NCBI GenBank assembly: GCA_031428975.1
Contig: JANOYR010000110.1
Span: 1-8,344, forward strand
Direction: 5' to 3'
Length of the DNA stretch: 8,344 nucleotides
DNA from: JAAFIP01 sp031428975
GTDB lineage: Bacteria; Pseudomonadota; Gammaproteobacteria; Burkholderiales; Burkholderiaceae_C
Of the stretch, positions 1-8,344 are shown piece after piece. The position numbers and the translations under genes are program-made. Below the pieces are notes generated by a model that saw nothing but the letters and a program-made list of their open reading frames with translations, was not told the origin of the DNA and made no database searches. How positions within the stretch are numbered: position 1 is the stretch's first letter; every line of letters starts with the position of its first letter.

Positions 1-3
1 CCA

Positions 4-2397
4 TCACTCCACCCGCTCCACCCCATTAGGCTTAAACCCAAAATCAGCCGCCTTACCCTTACGCGCCCGCAAAGCGCGGGCATTGTTCAAGCTGCGGATT
101 TCTAGCGTTTCTTCGCGCTCTTTGCCGCCTCGGCCTATGCCGGTGATGCTGACGCTGCGGCTGTAGGCTGCTGCGCCTGCTAGGCTGTCTTTGTCTTCTA
201 AGTCCATCAAGATCAGGCCGCGGCCGCCGTTGGCTTGCACTTTAAGCTCGGTGATGTCAAAGGTGAGGAATCGCCCGCCTACTGAGGCACAGGCCACGTG
301 GGTGGCGGCTACTGTTTTGGCAGCAATGGTGACATCGGAATTTTTCACCTGCATGTCTAGCGGTGATGGGCGCAGAATAGCTTCGCCTTCGGTCACAGTG
401 AAAAATGCTTTGCCTGCTTTGGGGCGGCTGGTCATGTGGTCTACACTGGCGATGAAGCCGTAGCCGCCGGAGGCGCTGAGCAGCAGCTGGGCGCTGGCAG
501 GACCTGCAAAATAATGGACGATTTTGGTGCCCGATTCGAGCTCTATGAGCGTGGTCACGGGCTGGCCGTCGCCCCGCGCACCGGGCAATAGCGACACCGC
601 TACCGAATACACGCGGCCTGCTGTGCCCTTGGGGCTGCCAAAAATCAAGAGTGTGTCCACCGAGCGGCATTCAAACGTGCCGTACAGGCCATCGCCCGCC
701 TTAAAGGCAAAGCTGGCCGCGTCGTGCCCATGCCCCGTGCGGGCACGCACCCAGCCACCCAAGCTCACCACCACGGTGACGGGTTCGTCCACCACTTTCA
801 CCTCTAGCGTGGTTTTTTTCTCGGCCTGAATCAGGGTGCGGCGCGGGTCTTTGGCGGGGTCGCCGTATTGTTTGGCGTCTGCCTCAATTTCCTTCACCAT
901 CAGGCGGCGCAGGGCGCTGGGGTTACCCAAAATCTCTTCTAAGCTGCCCTGCTCCCTGCGCAGCTCAGCCAATTCTTGCTCAATTTTGATGGCCTCCAGC
1001 CTTGCGAGCTGGCGCAGGCGGATTTCTAAAATGTCTTCGGCTTGGCGGTCGGTCAGGTTAAAACGCGCCATCAGCGCGGCCTTGGGCTCGTCGCTTTGGC
1101 GAATGATGGCAATCACCTCGTCAATATTGAGCAAGACCAGCTGGCGGCCTTCCAAAATATGGATGCGGTCTAGCACTTTGTTGAGGCGGTGGCGCGAGCG
1201 CCGCTCAATGGTGGTTTGGCGAAACTCAATCCACTCGGTAATCATCAGCCGCAGCGACTTTTGCGTGGGCCTGCCGTCAATGCCGATCATGGTCAGGTTA
1301 ATCGGCGAAGTGGTCTCTAGGCTGGTGTGGGCCAGCAGCGCGGTAATCAGCTCTTGCTGCTCAATGCGGCTGGTTTTGGGCTCGAATACGAGGCGCACCA
1401 GCGCATCTTTGTTGCTCTCGTCCCGCGCCACGTCCAAGAGCGCCAGCATGCTGGCTTTGAGCTGGGTTTGGTCTTGGCTGAGGGTTTTTTTACCCGCCTT
1501 GACCTTGGGGTTGGTGATTTCCTCTACCTCTTGCAGCACCATGGCGGTGCTGGTGCCCGGCGGCAGCTCGGTCACCACCAGCTGCCATTGGCCACGGGCG
1601 AGCTCTTCAATTTTCCAGCGGGCGCGCACCTTGAGTGAGCCCCTGCCTGTGCGGTAGGCATCGGCGATGTCGCTGGCGCTGCTGATGATTTGGCCGCCAG
1701 CGGGATAGTCGGGCCCGGGCACGATGCCGAATAATTCGTCGTCGCCCAGCTTGGGGTTTTTAATCAAGGCCACGCAGGCATCGGCGATTTCGCGCAGGTT
1801 GTGGCTGGGGATTTCGGTGGCCAAGCCCACTGCGATGCCGCTGGCGCCGTTGAGCAAATTAAAAGGCAGGCGGGCGGGCAGCTGCTTGGGCTCTTCGGTG
1901 GAGCCGTCGTAATTAGGCATAAAGTCCACCGTGCCCATGTCGATTTCGTCCATCAGCAGGCTGGTGATGCGCGACAGCCGCGCTTCGGTGTAGCGCATGG
2001 CGGCAGCGCCGTCGCCGTCTCGGCTGCCAAAATTGCCCTGCCCGTCAATCAGCGGGTAGCGCTGCGAAAAGTCTTGCGCCATGCGCACCAAGGCGGCATA
2101 CGCGGCTTGGTCGCCATGGGGGTGGAAGCGGCCCAATACGTCGCCCACCACGCGGGCAGACTTGACCGGTTTAGCCCCCGATGCCCCATTGGCTCCGCCA
2201 AAGGCCAAGCCCATGCGGGCCATGCTGTACAAAATGCGCCGCTGTACCGGTTTTTGGCCGTCGCACACATCGGGCAAGGCGCGGCCTTTGACCACGCTTA
2301 GGGCGTACTCAAGGTAGGCGCGTTGGGCATAGCTGGCTAGGTCTAGGCTGTCGCCACTGTCGCCGCTGGGCAAGTCTAGGGAGGGTTGTTCGATCAT
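4..2397 (-). CDS. parC: DNA topoisomerase IV subunit A (ParC)
   Basis: This is the DNA-cleaving subunit of topoisomerase IV. With ParE it forms a ParC2ParE2 enzyme that decatenates replicated chromosomes and relaxes supercoils in the cytoplasm. The 797-residue frame opens with the family's N-terminal block (ASYAQRAYLEYALSVVKGRA, residues 21-40). The winged-helix/QRDR stretch GDVLGRFHPHGDQAAYAA spans 85-102. The catalytic tyrosine is Y136, in AAMRYTEARLS, preceded by R135. GIAVGLATEIPSHN at 187-200 is also typical. The breakage-reunion and coiled-coil part runs to about residue 530, followed by a beta-pinwheel C-terminal domain without an obvious GyrA box, which favours ParC over GyrA. Length is slightly above E. 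coli ParC (about 750). The ATG at 2397 is chosen because it precedes the conserved block by about 20 residues; no good Shine-Dalgarno is visible. It lies 43 nt downstream of the GGDEF-like gene and is probably co-transcribed with it. Oddity: the quinolone-contact positions are Q97 and A101. Confidence 0.97.
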   Translation of the reverse strand: MIEQPSLDLPSGDSGDSLDLASYAQRAYLEYALSVVKGRALPDVCDGQKPVQRRILYSMARMGLAFGGANGASGAKPVKSARVVGDVLGRFHPHGDQAAYAALVRMAQDFSQRYPLIDGQGNFGSRDGDGAAAMRYTEARLSRITSLLMDEIDMGTVDFMPNYDGSTEEPKQLPARLPFNLLNGASGIAVGLATEIPSHNLREIADACVALIKNPKLGDDELFGIVPGPDYPAGGQIISSASDIADAYRTGRGSLKVRARWKIEELARGQWQLVVTELPPGTSTAMVLQEVEEITNPKVKAGKKTLSQDQTQLKASMLALLDVARDESNKDALVRLVFEPKTSRIEQQELITALLAHTSLETTSPINLTMIGIDGRPTQKSLRLMITEWIEFRQTTIERRSRHRLNKVLDRIHILEGRQLVLLNIDEVIAIIRQSDEPKAALMARFNLTDRQAEDILEIRLRQLARLEAIKIEQELAELRREQGSLEEILGNPSALRRLMVKEIEADAKQYGDPAKDPRRTLIQAEKKTTLEVKVVDEPVTVVVSLGGWVRARTGHGHDAASFAFKAGDGLYGTFECRSVDTLLIFGSPKGTAGRVYSVAVSLLPGARGDGQPVTTLIELESGTKIVHYFAGPASAQLLLSASGGYGFIASVDHMTSRPKAGKAFFTVTEGEAILRPSPLDMQVKNSDVTIAAKTVAATHVACASVGGRFLTFDITELKVQANGGRGLILMDLEDKDSLAGAAAYSRSVSITGIGRGGKEREETLEIRSLNNARALRARKGKAADFGFKPNGVERVE

Positions 2398-2440
2398 GGG
2401 TTAATACAAGGTTGCAAAGGGTAATTGGCACTCAGCCGGC

Positions 2441-3619
2441 TTAGCGGGTCCGGTTATGGGACGAATTGCTAGGTTGAATCAGGTGTATGGCTTTGTCGCT
2501 GTTTTTGCTCTTATCTAGCTTTTGAAGCAAATCTGCAATCACCAAGTTTGGCTGCAAAGATTTGCCCGCAATCGGCATGGCCACAATATTGAATTGCAGA
2601 GATTGCCCTTCAGGATTAGCCACTTGTAGCCGCAGGCCGTGGCTCACAATTTTGGTAGCCAGAGAATTGATATCCATACCCAATTCCACACCGTCGATCA
2701 AGGCTGCAAAGTGGTGGTCTGAAATGCGTGCCACCATGTCGTGAGTGCGGGTGCAACTGCGCAAGATACGTGCAACCCACAGGAGGCCTAATTCGTTGTT
2801 ATACGCGCCCATTGATTGCGAAAATTCAGTCAGATTTTTAGCGCGTAATACCAAAATGCCACTGGTGTAGGACAGCGTTTCGGAGCGTGTGCTGACTCTG
2901 TCTAGGGCGGCCAAAAATTCGCTACGCAGCGACAAGCCGGTGAGTGGATCGTGGGTGAGCACTTGTTGTGATTTAAGCCGCTCAAGGCTGAGCAAGCGGC
3001 TTCGCCAAACCAGCGCTAAATAACTGGTAACCATGAAAAGCATCAGATTTAATGCAGACCAAGCCAACAAAGACGCGGCATTAAAACCCAATACGCCAAT
3101 ATCAGAGGCAAATTTACCCACCCAAGCGAACCACAGCATGAGTTGCCCCCCTGCAAGCCAAGCCACCCAAGGCCTGCCTTGATGCCAGTTTCGCTGAAAA
3201 TACCATACGCCGTATATGACCCACACACAGGTGTAAACAGCTGCGCTTGCAAGCCCCCAGTCATAGATAAGTGCCATAGACACTGGCACACTGCTGGCGC
3301 TCAGGCCTGCTAACAATTGTGCCGGGCGCTTAGAACCGCCAGATTGGCCTAAAACCAAGAGTGGGAGCAACATGGACACGGCCAGTGCTGTTGTGTAGAA
3401 AAGCTTACTAAGCCACTGCATGAGATTGGTGTCTTGTGCATGCAGCATATTGGTGCTGCCCAATACAACATACGCCAAACTCAACGCTCCCATCAGTGAA
3501 AGGGCATAAAGTGATCGCTCGCAGTAAGCCTTGCCAATCAGCAATGACAACAGCACCAACAAGGCAATACAGCCAGTCATAGAGCCGAGTGCTGCCGAGT
3601 AATAATCAATTTGTACCAT
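2441..3619 (-). CDS. Membrane protein with degenerate GGDEF domain
   Basis: The 392-residue protein has about seven hydrophobic segments in residues 8-204 (roughly 8-28, 38-54, 72-90, 103-118, 122-140, 150-168 and 182-204). A cytoplasmic C-terminal region from about 218 to 375 begins with LTHDPLTGLSLRSEFLAAL, the usual entry motif of a diguanylate cyclase (GGDEF) domain. The active-site signature is missing. Where RxGGDEF is expected the sequence reads ARISDHHFAAL (297-307), so GGDEF has become SDHHF. The metal-binding Asp region (normally DIDxFK) reads LRAKNLTEF (258-266). From established knowledge of the family, such a domain should not make c-di-GMP; it may act as a ligand-binding or protein-interaction module. 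No EAL domain is present. The start codon lies 16 nt after the transglycosylase stop, suggesting co-transcription. GGDEF ancestry is fairly secure; the role is unknown. Confidence 0.85.
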   Translation of the reverse strand: MVQIDYYSAALGSMTGCIALLVLLSLLIGKAYCERSLYALSLMGALSLAYVVLGSTNMLHAQDTNLMQWLSKLFYTTALAVSMLLPLLVLGQSGGSKRPAQLLAGLSASSVPVSMALIYDWGLASAAVYTCVWVIYGVWYFQRNWHQGRPWVAWLAGGQLMLWFAWVGKFASDIGVLGFNAASLLAWSALNLMLFMVTSYLALVWRSRLLSLERLKSQQVLTHDPLTGLSLRSEFLAALDRVSTRSETLSYTSGILVLRAKNLTEFSQSMGAYNNELGLLWVARILRSCTRTHDMVARISDHHFAALIDGVELGMDINSLATKIVSHGLRLQVANPEGQSLQFNIVAMPIAGKSLQPNLVIADLLQKLDKSKNSDKAIHLIQPSNSSHNRTR

Positions 3620-3635
3620 TTAAATCTGTCTTGAA

Positions 3636-4541
3636 TTATCTGGAAACTAGGTTCTGACCGGCTGCGCCAACGGGTGCTATGGGGCTGCTTGGTATTGGGG
3701 TATTTAACACAGGGCTGCCCAACGGAGCCACCATATTTCCACGCCCTGCAGCGCCACCCACCGGCAACTCCATGCGGATACGGTTGGGCGCAACTGGGGC
3801 AGGCACTGGCTCAGGCGCTTTGGCCACCAGTTTAGGCGGCTTCAAATAGGCATAAAGCTGCATCACCGTAGCTACGTAATTTTGGGTTTCTTTGTAGGGC
3901 GGAATTTTATTGCCATTGCGCTGCACAGCGCCCTCGCCCGCGTTGTAAGCGGCAACTGCTAGCTCTAGCCTGCCAGGAAACATTTTGATCAAATCGCGCA
4001 TGTAGCGGCTGCCCGCCGTGATGTTGGTTTTGGGGTCGGTGAGTTTTTTGGCCAATGGCTGTTTGGCATCGTCTTTCACCCCATAGCGCTGCGCGGTAGC
4101 GGGCATGAGCTGCATCAGACCCACGGCACCCTTGGGCGAGACCGCCGCAGGGTCAAAGCCCGATTCGGTGGCGATCATGGCTTTGAGCAACTCGTAATCG
4201 ATCTGGGTTGCCGCAGATGCCTCGCGCAGCAGGTGGCGCACGGCTTTGTAATTGGTAGAAATCTCAAAAAATGCCACCAGTTTGGGCGGTGCGCTGACGG
4301 GTGTGGCGGCGCGGCTGCTTGCCGCGTCAGAATGCATGGGCGCAATAGCCACCGATGCGAGCGGGCTGACCCCATCCTTGGTGTCAAATACCTGCCCACC
4401 CTTAAAAAACATCACATAGCGCTCGTCCACCCGCTCGGCAGCAAAATGCGCCACGCCACGTTCGTCGACATAGCCCCACACATCTGCTAAGGCGCTGCTG
4501 GCGCTGAATATGCAGGCAATTGCCGCTATAAAAAGCTTCAT
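3636..4541 (-). CDS. Secreted lytic transglycosylase (SLT domain, DUF4124-like N-terminus)
   Basis: This is predicted to cleave the MurNAc-GlcNAc bond of peptidoglycan in the periplasm, releasing 1,6-anhydromuropeptides. From the chosen ATG the protein is 301 residues. A Sec signal peptide (MKLFIAAIACIFSASSALA, 1-19) is followed by a short DUF4124-like segment (DVWGYVDERGVAHFA, from 20). The SLT domain occupies about 100-235. Its visible motifs are AMIATESGFDP with catalytic Glu126, SPKGAVGLMQLMPATAQRYG (135-154), AVAAYNAGEGAV (195-206) and ETQNYVATVM (218-227). A Pro/Ala-rich, low-complexity tail follows (about 235-301). The frame stays open to a GTG at 4628, but that would bury the signal peptide behind 29 residues, so the internal ATG at 4541 with AGTGAG just upstream is preferred. 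It sits 83 nt downstream of the GNAT gene and 16 nt upstream of the GGDEF-like gene. The family is secure; the exact subclass (MltE or Slt-like) is not assigned. Confidence 0.93.
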   Translation of the reverse strand: MKLFIAAIACIFSASSALADVWGYVDERGVAHFAAERVDERYVMFFKGGQVFDTKDGVSPLASVAIAPMHSDAASSRAATPVSAPPKLVAFFEISTNYKAVRHLLREASAATQIDYELLKAMIATESGFDPAAVSPKGAVGLMQLMPATAQRYGVKDDAKQPLAKKLTDPKTNITAGSRYMRDLIKMFPGRLELAVAAYNAGEGAVQRNGNKIPPYKETQNYVATVMQLYAYLKPPKLVAKAPEPVPAPVAPNRIRMELPVGGAAGRGNMVAPLGSPVLNTPIPSSPIAPVGAAGQNLVSR

Positions 4542-4624
4542 TAACTCACTTTTTAATAGCACACTATGACCATATGACTGTGACAATGGTCTAAAAAACC
4601 TTAAACAACAGAATGCAACGCTTT

Positions 4625-5158
4625 TCACCGAGGCATCTCCAGTCCAGCGGCTCGGCGCTGCTCAAATTCGGCCTTGAGCATGCTCAGCACCACCAAATCG
4701 TCGTAGTCAGTGCCCCCCTTGTGCCCCAAGCGCACGGCTTGGCGCAATGTGCCTTCCAAGACAAAAGCCTCGCTTTCATACAGCGCTTTGGCACGCAGAT
4801 TGCGCCCTTTGACATCCAACCAAAAGCGGTGTGCCCCAAGGTCGTCAAACGCCACGCGCTTGGCCACGCGCAGTGCCGCGCGGCCAAAACCCTGCGCTTT
4901 GTCTGCCACCACCATGCGCTTGAGCTCTATGGATCCATGCTGGCTGCGGCAACCGATGACGATTAAAAAACCGACAGGGTCAAGCCCTTCGCCGCCTTCG
5001 ATGATGAAATGCCGAAAATCCGGAAACCGAATAGCCGCCTCGTGTTGGGTGCGCTCCCAAGGCGTAATAAACGGTAAATTGACCTCGTCTTGCTCCAAAG
5101 ACACGACGTAAGCCAGGTCACTTTGCATGGTGGGCCTGAGCCTTATTCTGCTGGTCAT
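4625..5158 (-). CDS. GNAT-family N-acetyltransferase
   Basis: This 177-residue protein matches the GCN5-related acetyltransferase fold, RimJ/RimL-like branch, which transfers acetyl from acetyl-CoA to an amine. It starts with the characteristic IRLRPTMQSDLAYVVSLE block. Acetyl-CoA-binding motif A is IELKRMVVADKAQGFGRAAL (77-96), with the pyrophosphate-loop signature Q89-G-F-G-R-A. Motif B-like NLRAKALYESEAFVLEGTLR follows at 120-139, the usual NxxAxxLYxxxGF element. No signal peptide or membrane segment is visible, so it should be cytosolic. The substrate cannot be told: it could be a ribosomal-protein N-terminus, a small amine or an antibiotic. The ATG at 5158 has no clear Shine-Dalgarno; the conserved N-terminal block supports it. 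It begins 32 nt from the inverted-repeat element, and its TGA at 4625-4627 overlaps the GTG that would be the long start of the next gene. Confidence 0.87.
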   Translation of the reverse strand: MTSRIRLRPTMQSDLAYVVSLEQDEVNLPFITPWERTQHEAAIRFPDFRHFIIEGGEGLDPVGFLIVIGCRSQHGSIELKRMVVADKAQGFGRAALRVAKRVAFDDLGAHRFWLDVKGRNLRAKALYESEAFVLEGTLRQAVRLGHKGGTDYDDLVVLSMLKAEFEQRRAAGLEMPR

Positions 5159-5190
5159 GGTATATGGTTGTTCAAGGATTTAATACCGGG

Positions 5191-5460
5191 CTGCCGGACG
5201 CAGAGGACGCAAAAGTTTCGCAGAGGACGCAAAAGAATACCGGAAGAATACCGAAGGAAGTTTCTGATATGTAATGAATGCACGAAATTGAAGACTTAAA
5301 TTACAAATTTCCAAAACAATAAATACTACTAATTCAATAGCAATATATGACCATATAACGACGACATTGACAATATTTACTTTAAATAAATCAATTGGAT
5401 TATCTTTTGGTATTGCTTTTGCGTCCTCTGCGTAACTTTTGCGTCCTCTGCGTCCGGCAG
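5191..5460. repeat. Inverted-repeat element with AT-rich core (MITE/REP-like)
   Basis: Left arm 5191-5241 and right arm 5409-5460 are inverted copies. Read in the same orientation they agree except for one substitution (t/a) and one extra c, so about 50 of 52 positions match. Each arm holds the 17-mer cgcagaggacgcaaaag twice with a 20-nt period: 5199-5215 and 5219-5235 on the plus strand, and 5416-5432 and 5436-5452 on the minus strand. The core 5242-5408 is about 26% GC by hand count, far below the flanking genes. It begins with a short degenerate tandem of gaataccg. The element fills the 326-nt gap between the parE stop and the GNAT start. No transposase or clear target-site duplication is seen. 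The arms could pair into a stem of about 50 bp, so it may act as a transcription or mRNA-processing boundary. The arms are seen directly; a mobile origin is inference. Confidence 0.85.
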
Positions 5461-5484
5461 TCCAGTTTTCAGATCCAAACCCCG

Positions 5485-7464
<1,980 letters not shown>

Positions 7465-7470
7465 GGGGGG

Positions 7471-7476
7471 ATTGTA
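7471..7476 (-). promoter_or_regulatory. Candidate -10 hexamer giving a leaderless parE transcript
   Basis: On the minus strand TACAAT ends 6 nt before the parE ATG, separated only by CCCCCC. Initiation 7 nt downstream of this hexamer would fall on the A of the start codon, giving a leaderless mRNA, which would fit the missing Shine-Dalgarno. No convincing -35 hexamer is found at 16-18 nt spacing, so this is tentative. Confidence 0.33.
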
Positions 7477-7518
7477 GAGGGGAACGAGTGAGTGCTGGAT
7501 ACAAAAACAGCTTTATGA

Positions 7519-7546
7519 ATTGTAGCGATTTCTCCACTTGCGCAAC
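7519..7546 (-). promoter_or_regulatory. Candidate sigma-70 promoter of parE
   Basis: The minus strand reads GTTGCG (7546-7541), a 16-nt spacer, then TACAAT (7524-7519). Shifting the -35 by one base gives TTGCGC with a 15-nt spacer. Initiation would be near 7512 and leave a leader of about 45-50 nt. The -10 differs from consensus at one base and the -35 is moderate. It competes with the TACAAT at 7471-7476 as the main parE start. Confidence 0.4.
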
Positions 7547-7594
7547 GACTGCGGCACCAAGGCTCAAAAGACTCGAAGCAGGATCAGCGCTTGC

Positions 7595-7655
<61 letters not shown>

Positions 7656-7659
7656 AGGC

Positions 7660-7665
7660 TAAAAT
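7660..7665 (+). promoter_or_regulatory. Candidate -10 hexamer for the DsrE-like gene
   Basis: TAAAAT follows the microsatellite by 4 nt, and initiation near 7672 would leave a leader of about 20 nt before the ATG at 7693. The -35 position (about 7637-7642) falls inside the CAGCAA tract and reads ACAGCA, which is a poor match. Activity may therefore depend on an activator or on sequence further upstream across the repeat. Confidence 0.38.
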
Positions 7666-7692
7666 ACAAAACACTACTTTGAAAGCCCCGCC

Positions 7693-8124
7693 ATGCTGCG
7701 CCGCCACACCCTACTTGGATTTTTAGCTGCTACCACGTTGATAGCTACTAACGCCCAAACCACGCTGACATCTGCTCCAAAAACCTTGAAGTTGCTGATT
7801 CAGATGAGCGATGCAGAGCCTGCGCGCTGGAATTTGGCCTTGAACAATGCTAAAAACACCCAAGACGAGCTGGGCGCAGGCCATATTGAAATTGAAATCG
7901 TGGCCTATGGTCCTGGCATTGGCATGCTGAAGCTCGACAGCGTGGTCAATTCGCGCTTGGCTGACGCCGCCAAAGCCGGCGTGAAAATAGTGGCCTGCGA
8001 AAACACCATGCGCAACCAAAAACTCACCAAAGCAGACATGCACCCCAGCGCCAGCTTTGTGGCCTCAGGCGTGGTGGAGCTGGTGCGCAAGCAGAGTGAA
8101 GGTTGGGCTTATATTCGTCCGTAA
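7693..8124 (+). CDS. Exported DsrE/DsrF-like family protein
   Basis: The 143-residue protein starts with a hydrophobic leader (MLRRHTLLGFLAATTLIATNA, 1-21). This resembles a Sec signal peptide; the twin arginines at 3-4 lack a good Tat consensus. The mature part has the pattern of the uncharacterised DsrE/DsrF-like family (COG1416 type): KLLIQMSDAEPARWNLALNN (33-52), EIEIVAYGPGIGMLKLDS (66-83), VKIVACENTMRNQKLTKADM (97-116) and the ending SGVVELVRKQSEGWAYIRP (125-143). The only cysteine is Cys102, in the position where the family often has one. DsrE-type proteins handle sulfur in thiol or persulfide relays, but the function of this exported group is not established. A stop in the same frame at 7660-7662 supports the ATG at 7693. 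Only a weak GAAAG ribosome-binding site is seen. It is divergent from parE and 59 nt upstream of the tRNA gene. Confidence 0.85.
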   Translation: MLRRHTLLGFLAATTLIATNAQTTLTSAPKTLKLLIQMSDAEPARWNLALNNAKNTQDELGAGHIEIEIVAYGPGIGMLKLDSVVNSRLADAAKAGVKIVACENTMRNQKLTKADMHPSASFVASGVVELVRKQSEGWAYIRP

Positions 8125-8165
8125 CTTCGTCCATGATTTCAGGCCATCGATTGCCAACTTGCTTC

Positions 8166-8171
8166 TATAAT
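8166..8171 (+). promoter_or_regulatory. -10 hexamer of the tRNA-Gly promoter
   Basis: A perfect TATAAT lies 12 nt before the mature tRNA 5' end, with GC-rich CAAGCCCTG following. Initiation near 8178 would give a 5' leader of about 6 nt for RNase P to remove. No good -35 is found at 16-18 nt spacing; TTGCCA at 8151-8156 is too close, with a 9-nt spacer. Confidence 0.55.
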
Positions 8172-8183
8172 CAAGCCCTGTAA

Positions 8184-8257
8184 GCGGGTGTCGTTCAATG
8201 GCAGGACTCTTGCTTCCCAAGCAAATAACGTGGGTTCGATTCCCATCACCCGCTCCA
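8184..8257 (+). tRNA. tRNA-Gly (anticodon CCC)
   Basis: The 74-nt sequence folds into a full cloverleaf. The acceptor stem GCGGGTG/CACCCGC is perfect. The D stem GTTC/GGAC has one G-T pair. The anticodon loop TTCCCAA (8214-8220) places CCC at 8216-8218. The T arm is GTGGG-TTCGATT-CCCAT, and the discriminator U is followed by encoded CCA (8255-8257). The variable loop TAAC is 4 nt. Much of the sequence parallels E. coli tRNA-Gly(CCC), including GTTCAATGG in the D arm. It reads GGG codons. One oddity is a C27-A43 mismatch (8209 and 8225) at the top of the anticodon stem. Confidence 0.97.
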
Positions 8258-8268
8258 AGTGTGCGCAT

Positions 8269-8344
8269 TTAAACGTAGCGCACCGCCACCACTTCATAGT
8301 GCTTCTCGCCGCCCGGTGCTTGCACCACAGCGGTGTCGCCCTCA
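8269..8344 (-). CDS. 3' end of GreA/GreB-type transcription elongation factor (partial)
   Basis: The minus strand is open from the window edge to a TAA at 8269-8271. The last 24 residues begin EGDTAVVQAPGGEKHYEV and end VAVRYV. This matches the C-terminal beta strand region of Gre factors (EGDxVxVxTPGGxxxYEVxxVxY). These factors bind the RNA polymerase secondary channel and stimulate cleavage of backtracked transcripts. GreA is slightly favoured over GreB, but the fragment is too short to decide. The gene converges with the tRNA-Gly gene, with 11 nt between them. Confidence 0.72.
   Translation of the reverse strand, partial: EGDTAVVQAPGGEKHYEVVAVRYV

Noticed and set aside
836..1657. Long plus-strand frame of 273 residues inside parC
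   Set aside because: It is a shadow of the parC coding sequence. The Ser/Arg-rich composition is typical of antisense high-GC frames.
4568..4591. GACCAT/ATGGTC inverted repeat upstream of the transglycosylase, next to an A/T run
   Set aside because: On the minus strand the T-run precedes rather than follows the weak hairpin, so it is not an intrinsic terminator; there is no evidence for an operator.
4542..4628. Extended GTG start at 4628 for the transglycosylase, overlapping the GNAT stop
   Set aside because: It would place 29 residues before a well-formed signal peptide; the ATG at 4541 with AGTGAG upstream fits better.
4565..5356. The 11-mer tatgaccatat occurring at 4565-4575 and 5346-5356
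   Set aside because: Several exact 11-mer pairs are expected by chance in a window this size, and the two sites share no further context.
7724..7750. Near-repeat TAGCTGCTA / TAGCTACTA, 18 nt apart, in the signal-peptide codons of the DsrE-like gene
   Set aside because: The similarity does not extend past 9 nt and is explained by Leu/Ala/Thr-rich signal-peptide coding.
8065..8268. Minus-strand frame of 67 residues containing GAGDGNRTHVICLGSKSP
   Set aside because: This is the familiar spurious peptide produced by reading antisense through a tRNA gene; it overlaps tRNA-Gly and the DsrE-like gene.
8261..8283. GTGCGC/GCGCAC inverted repeat with an 11-nt loop between tRNA-Gly and the Gre gene
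   Set aside because: The stem is only 6 bp, it overlaps the Gre stop codon, and neither strand has a following T-tract, so a terminator call is not supported.

Overview
The window is a chromosomal housekeeping segment from a Gram-negative bacterium. It is most likely a betaproteobacterium of order Burkholderiales, and it looks Comamonadaceae-like. This rests on the style of the ParC, ParE and DsrE-like proteins, the high-GC codon use and the TACAAT/TAAAAT promoter hexamers; no database search was possible. Coding density is high and no transposase, integrase, phage or CRISPR component is visible.

Most genes lie on the minus strand, so transcription runs right to left: parE (7464 to 5485), a GNAT acetyltransferase (5158 to 4625), a secreted lytic transglycosylase (4541 to 3636), a membrane protein with a degenerate GGDEF domain (3619 to 2441) and parC (2397 to 4). 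The two topoisomerase IV subunits are thus co-oriented but separated by three genes. The last three genes are tightly packed (gaps of 16 and 43 nt) and look like one transcription unit.

Between the parE stop and the GNAT gene lies a 270-bp element. It has two nearly identical inverted arms of 51 and 52 nt, each built from a tandemly doubled 17-mer, around a 167-bp core of about 26% GC. It has no recognisable gene and looks like a MITE- or REP-like interspersed repeat, or its remnant.

To the right of parE is a divergent intergenic region (7465-7692). It holds candidate promoters for both directions and a perfect hexanucleotide microsatellite, (CAGCAA)x10, at 7596-7655. On the plus strand follow a small exported DsrE/DsrF-like protein (7693-8124) and a tRNA-Gly(CCC) gene with encoded CCA (8184-8257). 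At the right edge, on the minus strand, is the extreme 3' end of a GreA/GreB-type transcription elongation factor.

Topoisomerase IV (ParE2ParC2) decatenates daughter chromosomes. The transglycosylase acts on periplasmic peptidoglycan, and the GGDEF-like protein is probably a non-catalytic membrane receptor. The arrangement places chromosome-segregation and cell-wall genes together, but any functional coupling is inference. I found no clearly novel system. The best leads are the hexanucleotide tract between divergent promoters, the inverted-repeat element and the degenerate GGDEF protein.
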